Assembly: GCF_002994745.2 (NCBI RefSeq) | Contig: NC_037089.1 | Coordinates: 2,231,001-2,295,000 of the forward strand | From: Rosa chinensis | Lineage: Eukaryota; Streptophyta; Magnoliopsida; Rosales; Rosaceae | Length of the DNA stretch: 64,000 nucleotides | Reading direction: 5' to 3' | In this document: piece after piece, positions 23,202 to 37,300 of the stretch | How the letters are laid out: each line of letters opens with the position of its first letter | Position numbering within the stretch: the first letter of the stretch is position 1 | Position numbers and translations under genes: made by a program | Notes under the pieces: generated by a model | Database searches by the model: none | Told to the model about the DNA's origin: nothing | What the model saw: the letters and a program-made list of their open reading frames with translations, nothing else

Positions 23202-26200
23202 ATGGCAGGAGGGGGTGGCACGCAGAAGAGCATAAGAAAAGTACTTGGATCCCTCAAGGACACCACCACAGTTTCATTGGCGAAAGTCAATAGCGATTAC
23301 AAGGTATTAAGAATTACTCTGCTGTTATTTGGATGGCTGTTTTGATTGTCATGGATCGGATTTTCATAATTGAGCTTCGGATCTTGCAGGAACTGGACAT
23401 TGCGATAGTCAAGGCAACGAATCATGTTGAGCGTCCAGCCAAGGAAAAATACATCAGAGGTAGATTGTCTATTAAGATGTCTGCATATTGTAGAGCTCGT
23501 GATCTGCGACTAGAAGAAAGAGTTGGTGAATCTGAACTGATGTAGAGTCTATCTCTTTTTTTTTTTTTTGTAGCTATATTCTCTGCTGTTTCTGCAACAA
23601 GACCTCGGGCTGATGTTGCATATTGCATCCATGGTCTTGCTAGGAGGTTAGCGAAGACACATAATTGGGCGGTAAGTGCATTTTGTACTTAATCTTCATC
23701 TTGATCGTTATTCTTACCCAAACTTAGTAAGTGTAAAGAAAACAAAAATAGAAGAAGACACTCTAGATTTGATTTTCAAGGTTCGCTGTCCATGGTGGGG
23801 TAATATTCACTGTATATGATGAGCATTCACTGGCTCAAATGCTCATCAATCAGAGTTTGTGTGATCAGTTCCTCTGTTATACCATCTTATAATATGCTTG
23901 TTTTCGTTGAAATTCGACTGATTGATTATTGGTTGGTGTTTAGGTTGCATTGAAAACTCTAATTGTTATTCATCGTGCTTTGAGGGAAGTGGACCCCACC
24001 TTTCACGAAGAACTCATGAATTATGGTAGAAGTAGAAACCATATGCTTAACTTGTCTCATTTCAAAGACGATTCCAGTCCAAATGGTACCTCCCCATCCC
24101 TCTGACTCACTTCTTATTGTACAACTTCTCTATTCAAAGGTTGACCATTTCACTTTGCAGCATGGGATTATTCAACCTGGATCCGTACCTATGCCTTGTT
24201 TTTGGAGGAGAGATTGGAGTGTTTTCGTGTGTTGAAATATGATGTTGAGATGGATCGCCCAGTAAGAAACTTGCTTCTCCCCATATCTTCTTTCTTTTAG
24301 CTTCTAACTTGATTACCATTTATAACTTTTGTTCTAGGGAAGCTGTAATGAGCACTTTTGATCTCAATATGCTATTTTGCCATTCCAAAACTGTTTAAAT
24401 TATCTGAATTTTGTTGACCACTTTTCTGCCATTAAGCTTTATTGTTACTTTTTTATGCACTGCAAGTATGAGTTCCAGATTTTCTTATCTGAAAGACATT
24501 GTGAAAAGCGACATACTGTTTCTCTGTTTGGCACTCTTTCTATCTCCTGAAATAGCCTGTCATTCTTGTTAATAAATTGTTTTGCTAATTCATACCTAAA
24601 CACTGCGGTGCAGAGGACCAAGGATTTGGACACTGCTGAATTGCTTGAGCATTTGCCTGCTCTGCAACAGCTTCTTTTTCGTGTTCTTGGTTGCCAGGTA
24701 ATTCTTTCATTCCACCTCTCAAAATGAATGGCTTCATGTCATGGTGCTGTGTGCCTATTGCCACAGTATATCAGCTTGTCAAGTAATAGGAAAAAACTGG
24801 AATAAACTTTACTTATTTTTATTCATGTGAATAATTTTTTTTTTTTTTTTCCTACAGCCACAAGGGGCAGCAGTTCATAATTTTGTGGTCCAATTAGCAC
24901 TTTCAATGGTAGGTGAAGCTTGCAATTAATGAGCATTTCCACAGTTCTTGCATATCAACTATTCAACTTTTTGCTTTTCTTCTAATTGTCTTCTATCAAT
25001 GCAATTAGGTTGCTTCAGAGAGCATCAAGATTTATCAAGCTATTAGTGACGGAACAGTCAATTTGGTTGACAAGGTAAGATATGACCCTTGCATCTTTGA
25101 CTAGAACTTTAGAAGCTTGCACTATAAGCTAATTTTATATCAATCATAACTATGACAGTTCTTTGAGATGCAACGCCATGATGCTATGAAGGCTCTGGAT
25201 ATATATCGGAGGGCAGGACAGCAGGTAATTTCCATGGGAATAGCTGTTCTAATCAGTGGAGTTAGATAATGTTTTGGCACTCACATTCCATATGAATTTT
25301 TCCAGGCAGAGAGACTGTCAGAGTTCTATGAAGTATGTAAGAGTCTTGATATTGGGCGAGGAGAAAAGTTTATTAAGATTGAGCAGGTTGACTTTTTTAC
25401 TTGCAATGCCTTTGACAACATATTGCATTCCTTGCAACTATACATGTTGAAATAATAATTTGTTTATAATGTAGCCCCCTGCATCATTTTTACAAGCCAT
25501 GGAAGAGTATGTCAGAGAAGCTCCCCGTGTCTCAATTGTTCGCAAGGAGGTATGAAAATACTCTTCCTGTAAGTTTGGTTATTTTGGGAGAAAACAAGCC
25601 AATGTCGTTCCCAATCAGAAAATAGTGGATCAATTTGAGTCAATCATAAATGAGATAAATCCGATCTTTGCTTTTTGACACTAGTGCAGCACTTGTAAAG
25701 ACTATGCAATGCAATCACATGAATGAGCACACGTATGACATATATAAACTTTAGTGAATATCTACCAGTTGATAACAAATCACAGTGTATTGGTTAATGG
25801 AGTTATGGATTTTGATTTTATGTTTAATACTGGATTATCTTGTACCTTTTATATTGCCCCTCAATGAATTTTAAGGTGATATGTTATATGAAATGTTCTG
25901 GTATTATAGTCTTGATATTTGATTTTATACATCTTGTTTTCATTGTCTTTGTATTCCATTTTGCTTTGTAGTTACTGTTTCTCTTTATCGATACAGTTTG
26001 TGACAATTCCTTCAACTTCAATCTTTACTTTGACAGGTGATTGACAATAAAATTTCTGCCCCCAAGGAAATCTTGGCCATAGAGGACAAAAAGACCCAAG
26101 AGGATGAGGCACGTCCACCTTCCCCACCTCCACCTGAACCAGTAAAAGTGGTAGCACCTGTAGTTGAACCACCTGATTTGCTGGTAGTTCTCAAAATAAT

Positions 26201-27170
26201 CCTTTTTTTTTTTTTTGCTATTCTTTCTTGAATTAGTCTTCAAAATTATAAGTTTTTGAAGTTTAAATTGGTTGGCTTTCTTTTGTTGCTAGGGTTTGAA
26301 CGATCCTGTTCCAGATACTGCAGCATTAGATGAGAAGAATGCCATGGCTTTAGCTATTGTTCCAGTTTGTAAGTGTTCCATCTCTGTCTGCGTGATATAT
26401 AATAAATAATTTCTTGTAAATCATTAAAGAAATATGCATGAAGCTTCTTGTCTTTGTATTTGATAAAAGACCTCTGTATGTCTCTAAAAGTAACTAAATT
26501 TGCTTTTGTGGTTCTTGCAGCTGATCAACCTGCGGCTCAACCTCAAGCAAATGGAACAGGTTGGGAATTGGCACTTGTTACAGCCCCAAGCTCAAATGAG
26601 AGTGCTACAGCTGCTAGCAAACTGGTATACTTCCCTTACTAAGTTCCCCTGTATCCTAATGTTTACTTTTTATTGCAATTAATAGTCGGTTTCCTTTATA
26701 TTACACATGATTTTGCTTCTGTTTTTTTTTTTTTTTTCATTCTTTGTTTCTTTTTATCTCTCTGTTGACCAAGAACACTATTAACATCTTTTGTCTATTG
26801 AGTGAAGGCGGGAGGGTTGGACTTGCTTACACTAGACAGCCTATACGATGATGCAATTAGAAGAAACAATCAAAATGTAAGCTACAACCCATGGGAGCAG
26901 GCTCCCATGAATGGTGGCATGATGCAACAACCAATTCATGATCCCTTTTATGCATCCAACACAGTGGCCGCACCACCCTCTGTACAGATGGCCGCAATGG
27001 CCAACCAGCAGCAACAGGCCTTCATGTATCAACAACAGCAGATGATGATGATGGGCCAACAACAACCGCAATCTTTGAATCCTTTTGGGAATCCTCATGG
27101 AGCACCTGCCCACCCCTATGGAGCAGGTATGCCTGTCCAAGCATACAATCCATACACGGGCCTTTTGTAG
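23202..27170 (+). CDS. ANTH-domain clathrin assembly protein (AP180/PICALM-like), 15 exons
   Basis: Exons 23202-23303, 23390-23459, 23574-23671, 23944-24085, 24161-24261, 24614-24697, 24858-24908, 25009-25074, 25159-25224, 25306-25386, 25475-25549, 26037-26183, 26293-26368, 26521-26624 and 26808-27170 give 541 residues with consistent phases. An ANTH domain fills the first ~300 residues. The phosphoinositide-binding motif [14 protein letters not shown] is at 42-55. The C-terminal half is disordered: a Pro-rich stretch (SPPPPEP) in exon 12, a DPF adaptor-binding motif at 466-468, an NPF motif at 512-514 and Gln/Met-rich runs. Such proteins bind PIP2-rich plasma membrane and recruit clathrin and SNARE cargo in endocytosis. 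It resembles At5g35200/At2g01600-type members, but which subclade cannot be settled here. Intact. Confidence 0.94.
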
Positions 27171-28662
27171 ATGGGTATGTCCAAGGAAACACACACTTAT
27201 CCATATACGGGAAAGAAAGGAACATGAGAAAAGTCGGTTTTAGAGGTTAAAGTATCACAAACTCAGAGAGGCAAACCAGACATGTACCATATGTTTCTTA
27301 TGTGCAGTTGTTAGCTAGGATTAAAATTCTTTGTTAATAAGTAGTCGGAGGGAGGACTTTGAGCTATCTACATTTGATGTTGTTCAGACAACAGGAAAAT
27401 TCTTTTATCCTGCTTCGTCGTTGTTGAGGATCAAGCAGGAATTCTTCTCTATTTTTCTTTCTTTCTTTTTCCTCCCTCTCCTTTGGTCCTTTTAAGGATC
27501 GGTCCTTTTTAAGGTTCTATATAAATGATAGAAATGATTTGTAATTCGTGATTGTTGATAATAAACAGTTGTGTAAAATGAGAAGACACTAAATTTGATT
27601 TGTCCACAACTTCTGTTGTCAATTACTTTCCTTTCCCTTCCTGTCGATGGGTCCTCCTTAGCATAGGCCTTGGCTTTTGCATGTTTCAAAATCAGGTTTG
27701 ATTTGTGAAGAAAAACGTCAGCCCTGAAATCGTAATCCCTATCCTCCTACTGAGCTTTGTATTTAAGATTGGTATGTTTGTACCTTGTAAACAGAATTCA
27801 AGTGATTAAAGTTCTAGGTTATATTTGGAAATGATCCGACTGTTGACACACATCTTTTGACAACGCATGGTCTTTATAACCCCATCGGAATTAATCCTCC
27901 GACTCTCTTGAATTGTCGAGTTTTCAACCGGAATGTAAATTGATTCTTCTGAAGAATTCATCATCGGTTGGTAGACATCTATTTGTCATAGCTGATGTAG
28001 TGTTAAGTATGATAAAGTACTAATTAGAGCTTAGGATGACATCAATGGCTAAAATGATATCATGTAACATAGAGCATCAATATGTTTGATACACTAGAGA
28101 ATTTTCCCATTAGGTTTTGACTAATTTTCCTTGTTATAATAGGAATGGACTTGAAAATTGAAAACAAATTTATATTCTTTATTTGATTTTTTTCTTCTAC
28201 ATAATTAGTTTCATAAAACAAATCAAGATTTTTATACTTAACTAGCATGATATCATTAAAATTCTAATCTAAAAATAACCCTAACGGTTGACATGTTTTT
28301 ACTCGTGCAACACCTTTTATCATAACACAGACACATTTTTCTGAAGAAATCTTCATCATTAGGTAGACATCTATTCGCCATAGCTATTGTAGTTATGTGT
28401 CAATTTCACATCATTTTTGGCTCTTGCCTATTGCATTCAAGCAGAGCTGTAGAATTGGTTAGATAAGTTCTTATCATACACACTTAACCAACCCAGTAGC
28501 TTCCTCTCAAGTAAAGCAAAGAAACAAAAAAAGAAAGAAAAAAAAATACAAATAGAAGGCCTTTCTTCTTCTTCTTCAATCTTCACATTGAATCATGTCG
28601 TTGTTGAGGTGCTCACAATAACAAAGCACGCACCAAAAACACAAAACCAAATCCACCAAACA
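27171..28662. other. Intergenic between ANTH and BSD genes
   Basis: The 3' UTR of the ANTH gene and the upstream region of the BSD gene. An imperfect direct repeat links 27951-27995 and 28343-28386 (GGTAGACATCTATT...CATAGCT). A (CTT)n run lies at 28564-28577. No gene seen. Confidence 0.4.
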
Positions 28663-30584
28663 ATGTCTTGGCTCTTCACCTCTCTCCAACCCGACGCGGA
28701 AAACGACGCGTCGTTTCTCGGCCAAACCCTCACCCGCCAACTCCGCGGCGTCGCCACCTTCCTCGCTCCGCCGCCCTCCTCCTCCAAGTCCCTTCCCTCC
28801 TCCGATTCTCCACCGCCGTCGCCGGCGCTCTTGGGAGTCCGAAACGATCTCGCGGAATTGGGCGGGAGCTTCAAGACCGGCCTCTCGCTTCTCTCCGTCG
28901 CCGGAATCTCCAAATTGGCTTCGAACTTGCTCCCGGTTCGGAACGGAGCTCCGGAAGACGGCGGCGGCGGCTGTCCCGTGCCGGGGATTACCGATGAGAT
29001 TCTCGGCTTCGTCGCTCAGATTTCGAAGCTTCCGGACTGTTGGACCGGCTTTCCTATACCACTGGACCGCCATGGTAAAGTTTCTCATGAACACTTGTAC
29101 ATTGTGTAGTTGAATACTGTATAGTTCATCTTTCAAGTTGATTGCAGTTTCGTTTTGCCTATTTTGTTTGATTTTGTTCTTGAAGTTGTGGATTGTGAGT
29201 TTAAAAGCTAGAGTTAATTGCATTTTGAATCTGCTTGCGGTTGCAATATGAACAATTCGAGACGATGAACTTGCTAATTTCGGTTGAAAAAAGAAATTGA
29301 TATGATTTGTTTGTGCTAGCAGTGCTGTGCTGATTGATTTTGAACTTGTTTGATTGTAGATTTTAGCATGTCCAATGCTCAGAGAGAACATGCCTCCACT
29401 GTCGAACAATTGGTTCCGGGGTTTGCTGATCTAAGAGTCAGAGTTTGCTGTTTGATGAGTGAGGAGCAATTTTGGATGATCTATTTCTTGTTGCTGCTTC
29501 CAAGACTAAATGCAGATGATTTTGAGCTTCTGTCAACCCCCAAGGCAAGTTTCTTTGTATCCACATTTACATTCACGATAAAAAGCCTTGATTCTGTTTG
29601 GTTTCCGGGACGCTGGAGATCAATTTTTATTCGATAATATTGTGTGTATAGGTGCATATTGCCATATTTGAGTTATTTCTGTGAAGGTTCCGTAATAGAA
29701 ATTCTTACTGCATGTGAGAGCTCAACATTGGGCGTTATATGCATTACCTATCACCATCTGCTCTTGTGAAACCTTGTTGGTTGTTGTTATAGGCGATGGT
29801 CTCTCCTTCACTTATCCTTGAGCTGTATTGTGTCTTCTATTCTACATGTTATAGCATCTGTTTAAGGAGATAGGGAAAAGAGCTATCAATGTCTTATTTT
29901 GTCACGGAAATCAGAGGCGTATTGATTTCTGTTATATGCGTCTGAATTCAGTCTTAAGACTGATGGAGTGCTTGATTCACTTTTGAGTTTTTATTTTTCT
30001 CAATTCCTTGTAGCTTTCAACAGTACTAGTATGTTGAAAGAAAATTTCTTTCTTTGCAGATTGTTGAAGCAAGAAATGTACTTCTGCACAAGCTTCAAAA
30101 GAACACGCAGGTATCCACCTCTGAGGAGTCAACTCTTCATTCAACTGAAAAGGACACCCAGGTTGAGAAGACACAAGGGGGAGAATTCTCCTCTGCAGAA
30201 AAGAAAGATCTGACAGAGATTGTAAATACAGCTGAAAGGTTAAGAATCGACGATGAAGAGAGCACTGAGCAATGGTCCGAAGCAGCGAGCATTAGTTCTG
30301 GTACTTTTGTGGATGACCCAAAAAAACTTGAACATGAAGACGATATCTCATTCAGCGATTTAGAGGATGACGAGAATGACATTTCTACTAGATCGTCAGG
30401 CCTAAGGCCAGCAAAGGACGTTAGGGAATGTTCACCCAGTGGATCAAATCATTCAAATGACTGGGTTCGGCTGAATAGAAGTTCTGCGATTGATGGTGGC
30501 CATCAAAGGACTGGTACATCGAAAGAGAGAGATTCAGAAGGTGAGGAGTCGAATGACTGGCTCACTGTAGATAAGTTTGATTAG
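28663..30584 (+). CDS. BSD-domain protein, 3 exons, one GC-AG intron
   Basis: Exons 28663-29074, 29360-29544 and 30060-30584 give 373 residues. Intron 1 is GT-AG. Intron 2 has donor AAG/GCAAGT, a classic GC-AG intron, and no nearby GT keeps the frame. The BSD domain (about 150-205) shows the family features: the FW pair at 175-176, YFLLLLPRL at 179-187 and LSTPKIVEAR across the exon 2/3 junction. The N-terminus is Ser/Pro-rich and GC-rich, with MSWLF at the start. The C-terminal 150 residues are acidic and serine-rich and end NDWLTVDKFD. BSD proteins were named for BTF2-like factors, synapse-associated and DOS2-like proteins, and the function of plant members of this size is poorly known. I chose the ATG before SWLF over an upstream in-frame start because it begins the conserved part. 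Confidence 0.9.
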
Positions 30585-31332
30585 AAAAAACTTGGCAGCT
30601 GCTTTGCCAACTAATTGTAAAGTTTCTATTTCTTCATTTTCAATTTTCTTTCGGTGTTGAGTGCCATTCTGTACTTGCCAGAAAAAAAAATGCATACATT
30701 ACATAAGCTTCTTTGTGAATTAATGATAACGCAATTAAGTATATAATTTTGAGAGATGTATTAACACTGAATACCAGAAATCCACCATTACATGATAGCC
30801 AAGAACTGAAAAGCTTCAGTTTACAACACAGACACAGTTACTACAAGTTATAACACAGCTGCTTTTCAATGTAGATAGATAACAGATACAAAAACATTCC
30901 CTACATTCTATTGAAACCGAGCAAGAGAGATGCTCAACTCTGGCTTTCTTGTTCGAAGCTGTAAGACTAGTTTCTTTGCCTCTCATACTTCTGGTTCACA
31001 GAATAGGGTGGGAAGATTTCTGGAAGTCTAGACAAATTTAGACAGAAACAACAAATTACAACATCATATGATGCAGAGCAACAGAAGTTTATATCAGAAA
31101 TCTACAACTATAACAACAACAGCAATTACCCATGAAGTGAACATTCAATTATAAATGCAGCTTCCGAATCAGGGGTAAAACTTCTAGGAGGCGGCTGATT
31201 TAGGATCTCCAGGTCTAACTGGTAAGCTTTGTTGAATTTTCATCGACCCCTTGCACCTAAGATGAGAAAAGACAAGGGGCAACCATACAGAGTGTTCCTT
31301 CTTAGCACTTGTTAAACTTAGCTCACTCACTA
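30585..31332. other. Shared 3' region of convergent BSD and F-box genes
   Basis: Holds the 3' UTRs of the two convergent genes. On the minus strand an acceptor-like TCATCTTAG at about 31259-31267 could mark a 3' UTR intron of the F-box gene. No further coding exon is supported. Confidence 0.4.
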
Positions 31333-32709
31333 TCAGAGAGGTATATTTCTTTTGTTCACTGTCAGAGACTTGACATTAGGAAGATCTTTCTCAAGCTGAG
31401 CAAAAGTATGTATAACATTAATTCCGCCTAGTGAAACATAAACTTCCACCAGATTCGGAACTTTTATGCATGAGATCTTGATCACATTGCCTTCACAATA
31501 AAAGGTTGTAAGATTGGGGGCACCAAGCTCAATACCTCTTAAACCTATGCACTTTCTCACTACCAGTGACTTCAAATGATCGAGTGAAATGCTGAATCTT
31601 TCTAATCCAAAACACGATTGCAATGTCAAAGACTGAAGCTTTAAACAAGAACAAAACATGAGCGGATTAGCTTGTCCATCGAAATATACATCACACAACA
31701 CAAGAGTGGAGAGTGTGCTGAATCGATCCTGAAAATCTACCCTAAGCATGCATGAACGCAAGGAAAGATTCCTTAATCTGGATGCTTTACCCTCTGCAAG
31801 GAGATGAGTAGGAAACTGATAATAGCCCATGCGTGGCCAATCCATTCGTTCAGATATGTCATCACATGTAAAGGCTAGGTCAAGATTTTCGACACCCTTT
31901 CTGACAGCACAATCAATCCAGTCATTGATATTAAGAGCATACTTATCTTTAAGGCAGCAACGAACCTTGAACGAGGCAATCCTCGAGCCCAAATGGCGGG
32001 TTAGGAATCTATCTATTCTTATCACCAAAAAACGCACATTCTTCCTGCAATAGACTCCCCTATTTGGATTGGAGACCCGTCTAGCTGCCCTTTTGGCTGC
32101 AAGCATCTTACACCAATCAAATTCGAGATTTGACACGTACGCATACATATTCTTCCACCGGTGAGACAAAACACTCGTGCTTACAGCTTCCCTCAAACTC
32201 AAAAACGAGATAATGTGATGAAGGATATCATCCGGCAATGAACTGATGCGATCATTGTCAATGCGGTTGCACTACACAATCACAAATGAAACACAAAAAT
32301 CATGTTTAGCTTTTAAATTTCAACACACGGCACCTGTCCAAATTAACTCCCCCTATATCTGCATCTAATAACAAAAAATAAACAGAACTTCCCCCGATAT
32401 GGAAAGTTCCTGTTCTTCCTGAATATAACACCAAAATTAGAAATTTTCATCAAATTCAGATAATAACTAGGAATCTTTATCAGGGTTTAACAAAATTCAG
32501 CTTTCTTCTATCAAATTTCTCAAATGAATCTTAGAAACAACCTTAAACCCCCCAATTTCACAGAATCAAAACATCCCCAATTCAACAGAATCAAAAAACA
32601 CATAACACAAATCATCAAATGACAAATTACCATAGTGGGTAGTGGGTACCTTTCTAGGAGAAGAACCCCCAACTGGGTCAGGGTCACTAATCTGACGCAT
32701 TCTTTTCAT
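31333..32709 (-). CDS. F-box/LRR (RNI-like) protein, 2 exons
   Basis: Minus-strand exons 32709-32650 (20 codons, ending SSPRK) and 32271-31333 join in phase 0 to 332 residues. Donor is AG/GTACC and acceptor TGTGTAG. The F-box is at about residues 25-68: RISSLPDDILHHIISFLSL then SVLSHRWKNMY. Leucine-rich repeats of the RNI type follow (for example LRNLSLRSCML, LVLCDVYFD, LQSLTLQSCFGL, LKSLVVRKC). F-box proteins are the substrate-binding part of SCF ubiquitin ligases, with the F-box contacting SKP1/ASK. No FBD domain is seen, and the protein ends after LPNVKSLTV. The target is unknown. Intact. Confidence 0.92.
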
Positions 32710-33930
32710 GGTTTTAGTCTCTAAGAGAATGAACAAGGGTTTGGGTTTGGGTTTTTGTTCTACAGAGTAAAACAGTGACTAAGCCCTGGTGACAAAAGCC
32801 CTTGAAGAGAATCAAAGGTCGGACGGGTTTTAGCCGATCCCGAAATTCCGTTTTGGTCTGAGAGACAGGGGTTCCACTATTTAAACGTTCATAACTCTGA
32901 ACAGCTCTAATTTCCTTGCCTTGTTTTCTTATATTTGTTTCCTTGTAATTCTATATTTGTTTCCCATTAATCCTTAATGACATGAATTAGACTACTAAAT
33001 ATGTTTCTCTTTCATTTTTATGAGACTACCATGAACGTTGAGATTAACGATATAGTCAATGACAATCAGATGTAAATCGATTAGAGTTAAAATCAAATAC
33101 CGACAAATGCCAATGATAATAGAGAAAAATATTTTTAAGTATAGATTTTTGATCATGCGTCAAACAATCAAACAACTAATCTATATGGATAAAAAAAAAA
33201 AAAGTATCGTTAGCAAGAATTAAACTTGAACAATCAAAGTTAAGAGCAGAAATAGATGAAAGATATAGATAATAATCGATAAGAGACTACAATGAATTAT
33301 GTTAAAGTTTTCCCCTACCGATTATCTCTAATTTATGTCGAAGGTAATGATTAGAGTAAGTTCAAGTCTAGTTTGTACCTAAAGGCGGACACTCGGCCTG
33401 TAAATCACTTACTAAGATATATGTACGTAGCAGCTAAAATGTCACCTGGATCGCCATCCTCGTTTTTTCACTTCAAAAAATCGTACCCAATGAAAACTAT
33501 TGCTACAATACCAATCATTTTTCATGTTCTCACTTATAAACCCGTATCATTTCGCTCTTTGGATCTATAATTGCTTTCCATATCACTCATGCCCTTATGG
33601 TTAGCGCATCTTGATTGCCTCGGCAACCAGATTGTACCGACCTAGTTTGTCGCCCAAAGTAATCTAAATTTTGTGCCCAAATCCTCATATCGATGTGTTA
33701 AACTCACGTACCCCATTATATATTATTTCACATAAATATAAATAGAATATTATTTATCTCATTTTTACAGATTGACTTGGGCCTCTGAAATAATAAATAG
33801 TATCTTTTGCCACCAACACAATGGCTTAAGACCTTACTTGGATTCTTGGATGTGTAAATTCTTTTAAGGAGAGCCTTAAAAAGAATTTGCACATTAAAAG
33901 AAAAAAAGGAAAAAAAAAAAAGGGATAGAA
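32710..33930. other. Upstream of F-box gene, then featureless spacer
   Basis: The first ~200 bases are presumably the F-box promoter and 5' UTR. The rest is AT-rich without a recognisable gene. An A-rich run lies at about 33900-33920, just before the copia insertion. Confidence 0.4.
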
Positions 33931-33935
33931 TTATC

Positions 33936-34153
33936 TGTTCTAGAGAAACTGAATTTGAGAGGAATTTGCTGTGTATTCTCATTGATAATAGGGGCCTCTT
34001 TATATAGAGGATTACAATACATAGAATCTCAATCATACAAGGAAAGTAATTCTACATTGATTAGGATTCTAGATCCTTCAAATAAAATCCTATTACCACT
34101 AGGTCAAGTAACCTAGAGTTTGGGCTAAACACAAAATAGGTTTTCCTTGAACA
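33936..34153 (-). repeat. 3' LTR of copia element
   Basis: 218 bp, 216 of them identical to 40631-40848. The differences are a G/A (in GAATTTGAGAGG) and a C/T (in GGGGCCTC). Confidence 0.95.
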
Positions 34154-34345
34154 CTCCCCCTTGTGTTGCCCAAACGCGGTGCTTCTCTCGTTGCCTCGTT
34201 AAAAACCTTGCCGAGTAACAAAAACCCAGTGGGACAAAAATAACCTCGGTCGAAGGGGAAAAAGAGCACAACACACCCTTCATGATTCGAGACGAACATG
34301 TAGACATCTCCCCCTGATATATGCGCCTCCCCCTGACGACTACGA

Positions 34346-37300
34346 TCATGGGAGTTCAGATAATTTCCGCAAGCCAATTCTTGCCACATGTTTCTCGAAC
34401 GTGGATTTAGGCAATGACTTAGTAAACAAGTCTGCCGCATTGCCCTCAGATCTAACCTGGTTTACTTTGATCTTGAGGTACTTCTGTTGTTGCTGATTGT
34501 AGAAGAATTTGGGCGATATATGCTTGGTGTTGTCGCCTTTGATGTAGCCTTGCTTCATTTGTTCAATGCAAGCAGCATTATCCTCATAAATGCTCGTTGG
34601 CTCATCTGTGGTAGACTTCAAATTACAATTGCTTCGAACATGCGTAACTATGGATCGAAGCCATATACATTCACGAACTGCTTCGTGAAGAGCAATAATC
34701 TCTGCATGATTCAAAGAGGTAGCGACTAAGGTCTGCTTTGTAGACCTCCAAGATATCGCGGTCTTTCCCATGGTGAAAACATAACCAGTTTGGGAGCGAC
34801 CTTTGTGTGGGTCGGAGAGGTACCCAGCATCAGCAAAACCTTCCAAAACACTTATATCGTTTTGGGATGGGGAGAGGGAATGCAGTCCACCATGTGTGGC
34901 GTCCCTGGCACTTGATGGGTCCGAATCCATCTTCTCTCTGTAGGGATAGAACAAGCCCATATCGATCGTACCACTTAGGTATCGAAATATATCTTTAACA
35001 CCAGTCCAATGGCGTTGTGTAGGCGCAGAGCTATATCTAGCTAGCAAGTTCACAACGAATGAGATATCCGGTCTTGTGCATTGTGCCAAGTACAATAATG
35101 CTCCTATTGCACTTAGGTAGGGCACTTCCGCCTCTAGCACATCTTCATCGTCATCTTTTGGACGAAATTGATCCTTCTTTGGATCAAGACTACAGACGAC
35201 CATTGGGGTGCTTGAAGGCTTAATCTTATCAGTGTTGAAACGCCTAAGCATCTTTTGGGTATAAGCTGATTGATGAATCAGGATACCATCTCTACGGTGC
35301 TCGAGTTCTAAACCGAGACAAAACCGTGTTTTCCCAAGATCTTTCATCTCAAACTCGGATTTCAAGTGTTCAGCGGTTTCCCTTAACTCTTTAAGGGTAC
35401 CAATTATGTTCATGTCATCAACATAAACCGCTACTATTGCAAATCCGGAACTTGTCCTTTTTATGAACACACATGGGCGTAGTTCATTGTTGACATATCC
35501 CTTTCCAATCAAGTAGTCACTTAGACGGTTATACCACATCTGTCCAGATTGTTTCAATCCGTATAGTGAGCGTTTAGAGCCACTTGATTTGGGTAACTGA
35601 ATTCCGTCTGGAATCTTCATGTATATCTCTGTATCTAGATCCCCATATAGATACGCAGTAACCACATCCATAAGCTGCATGTTTAGTTTTTAGGAAACTA
35701 CCAAACTGACAAGGTAGCGGAACGTTATGACGTCCATTACGGGAGAATAGGTCTCCTCGTAGTCGATTCCAGGGCGTTGTGAGAAACCTTGCGCCACAAG
35801 GCGAGCTTTGTACCTTACAATCTCGTTTTTCTCATTACGCTTTCTAACGAATACCCATTTGTGACCAACTGGTTTGGTGTTGGGCAGTATTGGCACAACT
35901 GGTCCGAATACCTTTCTTTTCGCTAGAGAATCAAGTTCTGCTTGGATCGCATCTTTCCACTTTGGCCAATCGGCTCTACGTTGGCATTCATCAACGGAGC
36001 GTGGTTCGATGTCATCGGTCTCAATAACCTCACGCGCCACTGAATACGCGAATACATCATCAATGATGATGGAGTTTCTTTCCCACGTCCCATGTACACT
36101 AGTGTAATTAACAGAGATCTCTACGTTCTCAGGGATAGGTTCTGACATTGAGGCGTCCCCCAATGATGTCTCATGGACATAACCATAATCCGGAACATTC
36201 TCATAGGACGGATTTTGAGTATCGATGATCAAAGGATTTATTTGTGCCTCATTCGCTCTCTTTCTAGGGCGAGTATCCTTCGAACCAGTTGGTTTACCGC
36301 GCTTCCTTACGGGACCTGCGGCCATAGATGCCACATCATTGCCATGTTGGGCAATGGCGCCATCCCCTGATGTCACAGGAGTGGCGTGATGTCCAGTATT
36401 TGGGACATCGATCCTTGCAGGCACGTTTGCAGCAGGTATGTGTGATCTCGTCACTTTGGCAACATCAGAAAACGCATCAGGCAGAGTGTCTGCTACGTTC
36501 TGGAGCTCGATTATTCTTCGCACTTCAAGTTCGGACTGTGCGGTACAGGGATCGAGACGAGACATAGTGGGGACAGACCACGACAATTCCTGTCGTTCCT
36601 GTTGAACATCTATGTTCTTATCTCCCCCTAACGATGGGAAGACTGTCTCATCAAAGTGACAATCCGCAAATCTAGCGGTAAAGAGATCGCCTGTCAAGGG
36701 TTCAAGGTAGCGGACGATCGTTGGAGATTCACATCCAACATAAATGCCCATTCGTCGTTGTGGACCCATCTTAGTACGCTATGGCGGCGTAATAGGCACA
36801 TAAATGGCACACCCAAGTATGCGTAAGTGCGAGATATCAGGCTCGTATCCAGTCACTAGCTGTAACGCAGAGTAAGATTGGGTGGCAGTGGGTCGTAGAC
36901 GAATTAGCGTCGCTACATGCAATATTGCATATCCCCAGGCAGAAACAGGGAGATTGGTGCGCATAACCAATGTCCGTGCTATCATCTGTAGTCGTTTGAT
37001 AGCGGCTTCTGCGAGACCATTTTGGGTATGAACATGGGGAACTGGATGCTCTACATCAATCCCCAGTAACATGCAATAGTCATCGAATGTTTTCGATGTA
37101 AACTCCCCAGCATTATCAAGTCGAATGGACTTAATAGGATGGTCAGGGTAGTGAGCCCGTAGACGAATAATCTGGGCGAGGAGTTTAGCATAAGCAGCAT
37201 TTCGAGTGGACAATAGCGCGACATGTGACCAGCGTGTAGACGCATCAACCAATACCATAAAGTATTTAAAAGGTCCGCATGATGGTTGAATTGGTCCACA

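Noticed and set aside
26841..27194. 117-codon minus-strand frame over the ANTH gene's last exon
   Set aside because: Antisense shadow of the Gln/Met-rich tail.
28576..29409. 277-codon minus-strand frame over the BSD gene
   Set aside because: Antisense to exon 1 and intron 1 of a well-supported gene in GC-rich DNA.
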